DNA from: Bondarzewia mesenterica
Lineage: Eukaryota > Basidiomycota > Agaricomycetes > Russulales > Bondarzewiaceae
NCBI GenBank assembly: GCA_004802705.1
Contig: SGPL01000782.1
Coordinates: forward strand, 1 to 12,087
DNA length: 12,087 nucleotides
Reading direction: 5' to 3'
The position numbers were made by a program, and so were the translations under genes. The number at the start of each line of letters is the position of its first letter. Positions within the stretch are counted from its first letter, which is position 1. Of the stretch, positions 7,112 through 12,087 are shown one piece after another. The notes under the pieces are model-generated. The model ran no database searches, was not told where the DNA came from, and saw only the letters and a program-made list of their open reading frames with translations.

Positions 7112-8467
7112 ATGGACACCGAGGAGCGCATTCAAGCAGTATCGCAGTTTCTCCTGCAGTCTCCCCCAGGAGAGATCAACGACGTGCTCAACGGTAACGT
7201 CCTCATCTCCGAGTACCAAATCCTCGCTCACGTCGTCGTCTCCGTAACGGATACGCATAGATGTCCGGAACATTATATCCGACGACGATAGCCTGCAAGC
7301 GGGCGTTTATCCCGCTCTGCAAGAGTACAATCTTGGGCAGTTCATTGTTGCTGACGTGCCGGGAGTCCAACATCAGGTGCGTGATCGCGTTGCATGCTCG
7401 GTGGGTCGATGTAGGCTGAGTTGAACGTGCACGGTCTGTGCGGTCCATCACAGTCAATCATAAGCGAAGCTGCGAGGATGAAGGGAGATGAGGAGAGGTT
7501 TTTGGACCCGCGATCAAAGACAACGTTCCTCTTTGATCACATATCGCTGGTAAGAGGTCTGCTGTGTTGTTTGAGAAGACGGATGAACGCGTAGGTCGTG
7601 TGTTCATAGGAAACATCCGACTCACAGGAATTTGAACCGGATCTCGAGTCTGAACCATTCCGGTACGTCTCCTTTGACTTCGTTCACCACCTTGTGACAT
7701 TGTGCGCATTCTTCCTCCGTTGGTTCGAATGTGAACTGTCCATCTCAGAGCCGCCCTCGAATCGTCCACCCTCTCATACATCGCTGCCCATTTTCACGAG
7801 GGCGTCGGTGCCGTTTTCGCGAAAGCGGGCTCCTCAACGCAATTCACGATCCAAATCGTTGCCAACAAATACAATCCCACGAATTACTGGTGCGTTCCTT
7901 CGACCCCCTCCAGCCTCAGTTAGGATAGACCTCAACGCGTCCGTCGTATGCAGGTCCGGGCGATGGCGTTCCGAATACCTCGTCGACTTCGCCGAAAACA
8001 CCATATCAGGCCGCTTGCTCGTGAACGTGCATTACTACGAGCAGGGAAACGTACGCCCCCTCCCTCGGGGATCTCTCCGCTGACTCTTCCTGTTGACACG
8101 TTCACGCGCACAGGTCCAGCTCGAAACGAAACACACCACCTCGATTGCACTTCCGCCGACAATCTCGGCGTCGTCGCCCGCACCTTCAGCCTCCAAGATC
8201 CTCGCGCTGATCGAGGACGAAGAGGGTGCATATCAGGCCGCGTTGGGCGACGTGTACCACGACATGGGCGAGAAGACGTTCAAGGGCCTGCGTCGCGCGC
8301 TTCCGCTCACGCGCCAGAAGATCGATTGGGATAAGGTGCGTTTTTGATCGACGTCGGATATCAGAACCGTCGGGAATACCTACCTAATTCATATGAGCGC
8401 ACAGGTTCTCGGGTATAAGCTCGGAGCTGAGTTATCGGCCAGCAAAGGTGTTTTCAGTGCTTCATGA
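7112..8467 (+). CDS. F-actin capping protein alpha subunit, 8 exons, 283 aa
   Basis: With the beta subunit it forms the CapZ/Cap1-Cap2 heterodimer that caps barbed ends of actin filaments and supports actin patches and polar growth. Exons inferred: 7112-7193, 7261-7376, 7454-7549, 7628-7662, 7749-7889, 7954-8050, 8114-8335, 8405-8467, totalling 852 nt. The protein starts MDTEERIQAVSQFLLQSPPG, the conserved alpha-subunit opening, followed by EINDV and VRNIISDDDSLQ. Other family stretches are FLDPRSK, ANKYNPTNYW, SGRWRSEY and LVNVHYYEQGNVQLET. A short tail, VLGYKLGAELSASKG..., completes it. Length matches the family (about 260-290 aa). The ATG at 7112 sits in a good context (CAACGATGG). Exon 4 is only 35 nt. 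The last exon boundary is supported by frame and by the GCACAG acceptor. Confidence 0.93.
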
Positions 8468-8663
8468 TTGCTCAACACGATAGATGGCCGTTTCGGTATT
8501 ATACTTGGTCTGTGGGGTACGGGATCGGTAGGACGTAAAAATATAATCTTGTTGTAGACTGTCAGAGCCTTCACTTGCTGCCTCGTACGTCAACGACAGC
8601 TACGATGGCCGGACTAACCGATGGATGCAAATTTTTCATGCCGACGCTTGTTATTGTTGAATA
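8468..8663. other. Short convergent intergenic region
   Basis: Only 196 bp separate the stop codons of the capping-protein gene (+) and the SAP-domain gene (-). Both 3' UTRs must fit or overlap here. AT-rich patches (AAAAATATAATC near 8537) could serve polyadenylation, but no standard signal is evident. Confidence 0.5.
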
Positions 8664-11123
8664 TTACATACTCTCGTCCATCCGTGTCCATACGTACTCG
8701 TTCAGCTGAGCAAGGGACATCGTCCCAGGACCCACGAACAATCCTCTCTCGTCACATCCGATAATATCCCTCCATACGGGAGCAACACCATCCTCCTCAC
8801 ATCCCACTTGCATACCATTGTCCTTCAAGATGAAATATTCTCTGCCGGGCGTCTGCGCGATGGCGATGGCGGGGTGTAGCGGTACGTTACCGATACCGGT
8901 GAGATGCATGCTCTCGACGTGATGATGACTGCGATACGCCATCCATGAACAATAGGAAAGGTAGATGCACGTGAAAAACGTACGCGGGGAGGAACATGCT
9001 CATATGAANNTGCTTTTGCTTCGTGTTCGGTGCGCGTTCCGACAGACCAGCGAATTCTTGAGCCATTTGTGTGGATGACATCCAGCTGCCGCTGACACTG
9101 AAACATTGGGAGNTTTCACGGTCAGNGNCCCCCTCCAGTGTGGATCTTGANACGTACCTGTTGCCTACNACGCATGCAAAGACGTANCGCTCGGCAATCG
9201 TGCGGAGTGCNACNCCCTCTTCGCCTTTACTCTCCATCCTCCCAAGCCAATGCCGGCTTATACCGCTTTCATACTCGCCATGGTCNGCCCACTTCAAATG
9301 TTCGAACAGTGAGGCATGAGGGGACGAGGNATTCTCCTCCGAGGAAGATANGCGGTGNTTNATGTACTGCGACCANTCGGCACGAACAGGNATCTCATCA
9401 TCAACTGGCGCTGCGCCAGACGGTTGCATAGAAGACGNATGGGGTCGGCCAATAACTTCGCATGTGGTTTCGAGGACGTAGTACGACTCNGTTTTGAGAC
9501 CGGNGNCTGCTGCCTCTGGGATAGATTGTACCGTNATCATCCATATTTCGTCTTTCACAACTTCTTGAGCGTCGACTACGACACTNCGAAGCCAGACAAG
9601 CGGATCCTGTCTTGAGCTACCTATTGATATCGTGAACCACAGCCGCGTCATCAAGAATCTAAATCGAAATTAGGATGNATATCATCGTTTGTCAACTTAT
9701 TTTCCGCGAACGCACCTGAGAGCGACGGTGAGCTGCTTCTCATGNTCNGGGCTAGCCCANAGATGTTCAGATATTGGATTAAATCCCTTGAAAAACGAAG
9801 CCAAGAAAGATCTCTCAAAAGACTGCTTTCGTTCTCTCATCTCTCGTTCGCGCTGCCTCAGGTATGGCCAAAAGTTCGTCATCAAGGGGGAACATTGGCT
9901 GCCCACGAGCGAAAAGCGTCGACCATCGTACNGTTGTGCGAGTANNTGGCCAGCGGACAGATACACTNTNNCNAAAANNGGTCATGANAANANGAAAATA
10001 CTATCGGAGANACACGGANGGGCTAACCTGCATAGCGAAACATTCTCGAGACTAGAACGCATTGNTTNANTTCCTTTTCGGAGAGCCCGCTCAGAATTAT
10101 CGACCATCGGTGGACGTGTTTCCTCTGCGAGAGAGAAGGCGGAAGTGTGATTGGTCGTAGAGATACAGNGNNCGACGNCGNGGGGAANTCGAGGTATATC
10201 NNGCTACNGCCNGGATACANAGTNGCAGGGCCTGAGGAAAGGCAGCTCCTGCGGACGTTCTCTGATTCTTCTGGCCGCTTTGAAACGGGCTTGCTGATAG
10301 TCAAAGGTTTGAAACGCTTGCCTGGATTGGTGGGAACAGCTGGANCNGTGNCAAGTAAAACNGATGATGACGTCGAGGCGNCAGTGCTNGCGACATTANA
10401 GGTTTGAATTTGTAAGTTCGATTTCAAAAGAGGAGCTCCCAGTTTCAGTTTNGGGACGGCGGGNGNCTTGAAGCCAGAGAAGGCGGNTGANGGTCTAGNA
10501 GAGGAATTGCCAGTACGGGAGCTNGTNAGCGGNNNAGTGTATNNAGCAGAGAGTTTTTGCTTCTTTGGGGGACTCGATTCAGCAGTAGATGTTTTGTCGG
10601 TTTNAGCAGTAGCCCTCTTTGCGCTGAGTGATGACTTGGCAACAAGCCCCACCNCGGGAGTCGAAACGCTAGAGGNNGTCTTTTGACGTNTNGTGCTCTG
10701 AGANGAAGAGCANGGTNTTCCTNAGANNAGTCCAGCTGATGAGGAAGAGGGAGCATATAGCGAGGTAGAGAGGGTAGCAGAAGCACCAGTCGGAGCNCCG
10801 AGCGTAGGAGGCGGATACGAGCTCAAAACGTTGGCAAAGATAACAGGTGGNACAAGTACATTTGAAGATACTTCGGAGTGTGTTGTGTTTCCTCCAGAAA
10901 GAGTCCCGTCAGAGATCAAGCTCTCCCGAGAAGGCACGGAAGGAGGCGGTTTTGGCTGAGCTGCAAAACTGGGATTCAAAGGGGCACCTCGAAGTCGCTC
11001 GATGAGCGCCGCCTTTCCCAGCTTCGAGTAGCCAGTGATCCCGCGTCCTTTGCAGAGTGCCTTGAGTCGGGGAACAGTCAGTTTAGAAAGGTCCAAGTCT
11101 GCCGGTGCAGGTGTTGAGGCCAT
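8664..11123 (-). CDS. SAP-domain protein with possible F-box-like segment, 5 exons, 741 aa, function unknown
   Basis: Exons inferred (minus strand): 11123-10028, 9965-9716, 9658-9158, 9097-8984, 8928-8664, totalling 2226 nt in one frame, with introns of 55-62 nt starting GTTAGC, GTGCGT, GTACGT and GTACGT. Residues about 11-44 (LDLSKLTVPRLKALCKGRGI, then GYSKLGKAALIERL) are a SAP motif, a two-helix DNA-binding fold of chromatin and RNA-processing proteins. Residues about 45-320 are Ser/Pro/Lys-rich and disordered, with a basic PPKKQKL likely to be a nuclear signal. Residues about 327-370 (LPPSLSQRKHVHRW...ILSGLSEKE...CVLVSRMFRYAVYLS) resemble an F-box. The rest, with WRDIIGCDERGLFVGPGTMS near the end, I do not recognise. 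Many Ns leave residues unknown. Nuclear location and ubiquitin-ligase adaptor function are inference. Confidence 0.75.
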
Positions 11124-11692
11124 TTCGATGGTGTGGTCGATCAGCAGTAAGTCACAGGTCAGTTGATATTGCAGCCCAAGGGACTTGCAGCGATGTGGAT
11201 GTCAGTGAAACGGGAAAGCTGGAAGAAGTCACAGCAGAGACATGAATTCGTGAAGCAACGGGTTTTTGAGTGAACGGAATCTGAATTTATGTAAGAATGA
11301 ACCAATCGTCTACGAGGCCGGCTTCTCGGCGTTGCATTTCAAGAGCTTCAGGCTTCACGTTCACCATCCAAGACAAGTTCAAATTTGACCAACAAAAAAA
11401 TAAGGACCAATTCCCCAACAAAAGGACCACGACGAAATTTCTCGGTGTTACAGAAAGTAGCCTGAAATATTGTGGTGGTGTAGGACAAATGCGCATGCTA
11501 CAAGATGTGAATACAGTCAATGCAGGAAATGCCAAAACAGGAAGCACTGAGACCTGAGGTCCAGAAATGCACACTTATCTAACAATATACAACGACTTTG
11601 AAGCTCGAGTCCTAACGAAGAAAACCAGAGTACAACAAACAAAAAAGTCATTGCGAAAAAGTCGATGCAATCGAAAGCGACCACCCCCAACG
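11124..11692. other. Intergenic: SAP gene promoter side and 3' side of the next minus-strand gene
   Basis: No gene is supported in these 569 bp. It must hold the promoter and leader of the SAP gene (near 11124) and the 3' UTR of the gene ending at 11693. Overlapping open frames at about 11287-11574 on both strands lack recognisable content. I see no TATA box, repeat or RNA gene. Confidence 0.5.
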
Positions 11693-12087
11693 TCACTCGC
11701 CTGCTTTCTCCTTCAACCAACTCTCAGATACAAACTCAAAGACCCGTCCCTTGATCCCCTTCAGCTCGCGCCGATGCTTCGCCTGCGGCTTCCGCTCTTT
11801 CCTCCGCCTCCGCCCTTTCCCAAACTCTTCCCAAGCCACCCTCTCCCGGCTCTCCTGGTGCCACGTACTCACCAACGCCAACTTCCCCCCTGCGCTTCCC
11901 ATTCTTCGCCAACGAAGGTGGATTTGGGGTGTCCGTGGCCGAAGCGAAGGGCTGGGGGGGACATCGACGTGGGCGTGGGGGAGCGACGCTTCGGGCGCGC
12001 GCGCGCCGGACCCACGGCTGGCCATCATCATGCGTGCGGGCACGAAGCGGTGCGCGCGGAACGCACGGTCTTCAGCTTCCAAAGGAT
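11693..12087 (-). CDS. C-terminal end of an unrecognised basic protein (partial, runs off the window)
   Basis: The minus-strand frame is open from the right edge to the TGA at 11695-11693, giving about 130 codons without a start codon that must be real. The first part is Arg/Ala/Pro-rich (SRGSGARAPEASLPHAHVDV). The last 60 residues are strongly basic: WHQESRERVAWEEFGKGRRR followed by RKERKPQAKHRRELKGIKGR and an amphipathic VFEFVSESWLKEKAGE tail. High GC and the composition of the last part look coding, but no family is recognised. An intron inside cannot be excluded. The basic tail could bind RNA or DNA or be a nuclear or nucleolar signal; that is speculation. Confidence 0.5.
   Translation of the reverse strand, partial: PLEAEDRAFRAHRFVPARMMMASRGSGARAPEASLPHAHVDVPPSPSLRPRTPQIHLRWRRMGSAGGKLALVSTWHQESRERVAWEEFGKGRRRRKERKPQAKHRRELKGIKGRVFEFVSESWLKEKAGE

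Noticed and set aside
7723..7733. GGTTCGAATGT resembling a tRNA B box
   Set aside because: It lies in intron 4 of the capping-protein gene and no A box or acceptor stem could be paired around it.
11287..11574. Overlapping open frames on both strands
   Set aside because: Neither shows a domain, splice logic or codon bias; they lie in the expected UTR/promoter interval.
1..12087. Search for a new gene system, CRISPR array or insertion sequence
   Set aside because: The complete genes are conserved eukaryotic families with unrelated roles. No spaced repeats of CRISPR type, transposase or reverse transcriptase were seen.

Overview
The window looks like a contig from a filamentous basidiomycete, most likely an agaricomycete. 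The genes are split by many short introns of about 50-85 nt with GTRNGT-type donors and YAG-type acceptors. The intergenic spaces are small, and the proteins match fungal families. Single Ns are frequent at about 836-886 and 9009-10850, which suggests a low-coverage draft assembly. I reconstructed the exon structures by hand from splice signals, reading frame and recalled family sequence, not from alignments.

Bases 1 to about 835 do not look nuclear. They are AT-rich, with short GC-rich palindromes and a mitochondrial-style ORF. This part meets the nuclear sequence in an N-rich patch (836-886), inside the first intron of a minus-strand SET-domain gene of which only exon 1 (1042-898) remains. 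It is either mitochondrial DNA inserted in the nucleus or a chimeric assembly join.

From there the nuclear layout is as follows. ALG7/DPAGT1 (first step of N-glycan assembly in the ER) lies on + at 1270-3051, seven exons, 481 aa, head-to-head with the SET gene. Isocitrate lyase (glyoxylate cycle) lies on + at 3886-5826, six exons, 541 aa, with one apparent GC-AG intron. An intergenic stretch of about 1.3 kb (5827-7111) carries a 46-bp duplication and a degenerate array of about 45 bp period. The F-actin capping protein alpha subunit lies on + at 7112-8467, eight exons, 283 aa. It converges on a minus-strand gene (11123-8664, five exons, 741 aa) coding for an unrecognised protein with an N-terminal SAP domain and a possible F-box-like segment. 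The 3' end of another minus-strand gene (from the right edge to 11693) codes for a very basic C-terminus.

The genes are unrelated housekeeping functions (glycosylation, C2 metabolism, actin, probably chromatin) and do not form a cluster. I see no new biological system. The points most worth a second look are the mitochondrial/nuclear junction, the GC-rich mini-elements that appear to have broken the mitochondrial ORF, the SAP protein, and the GC-AG intron in isocitrate lyase.
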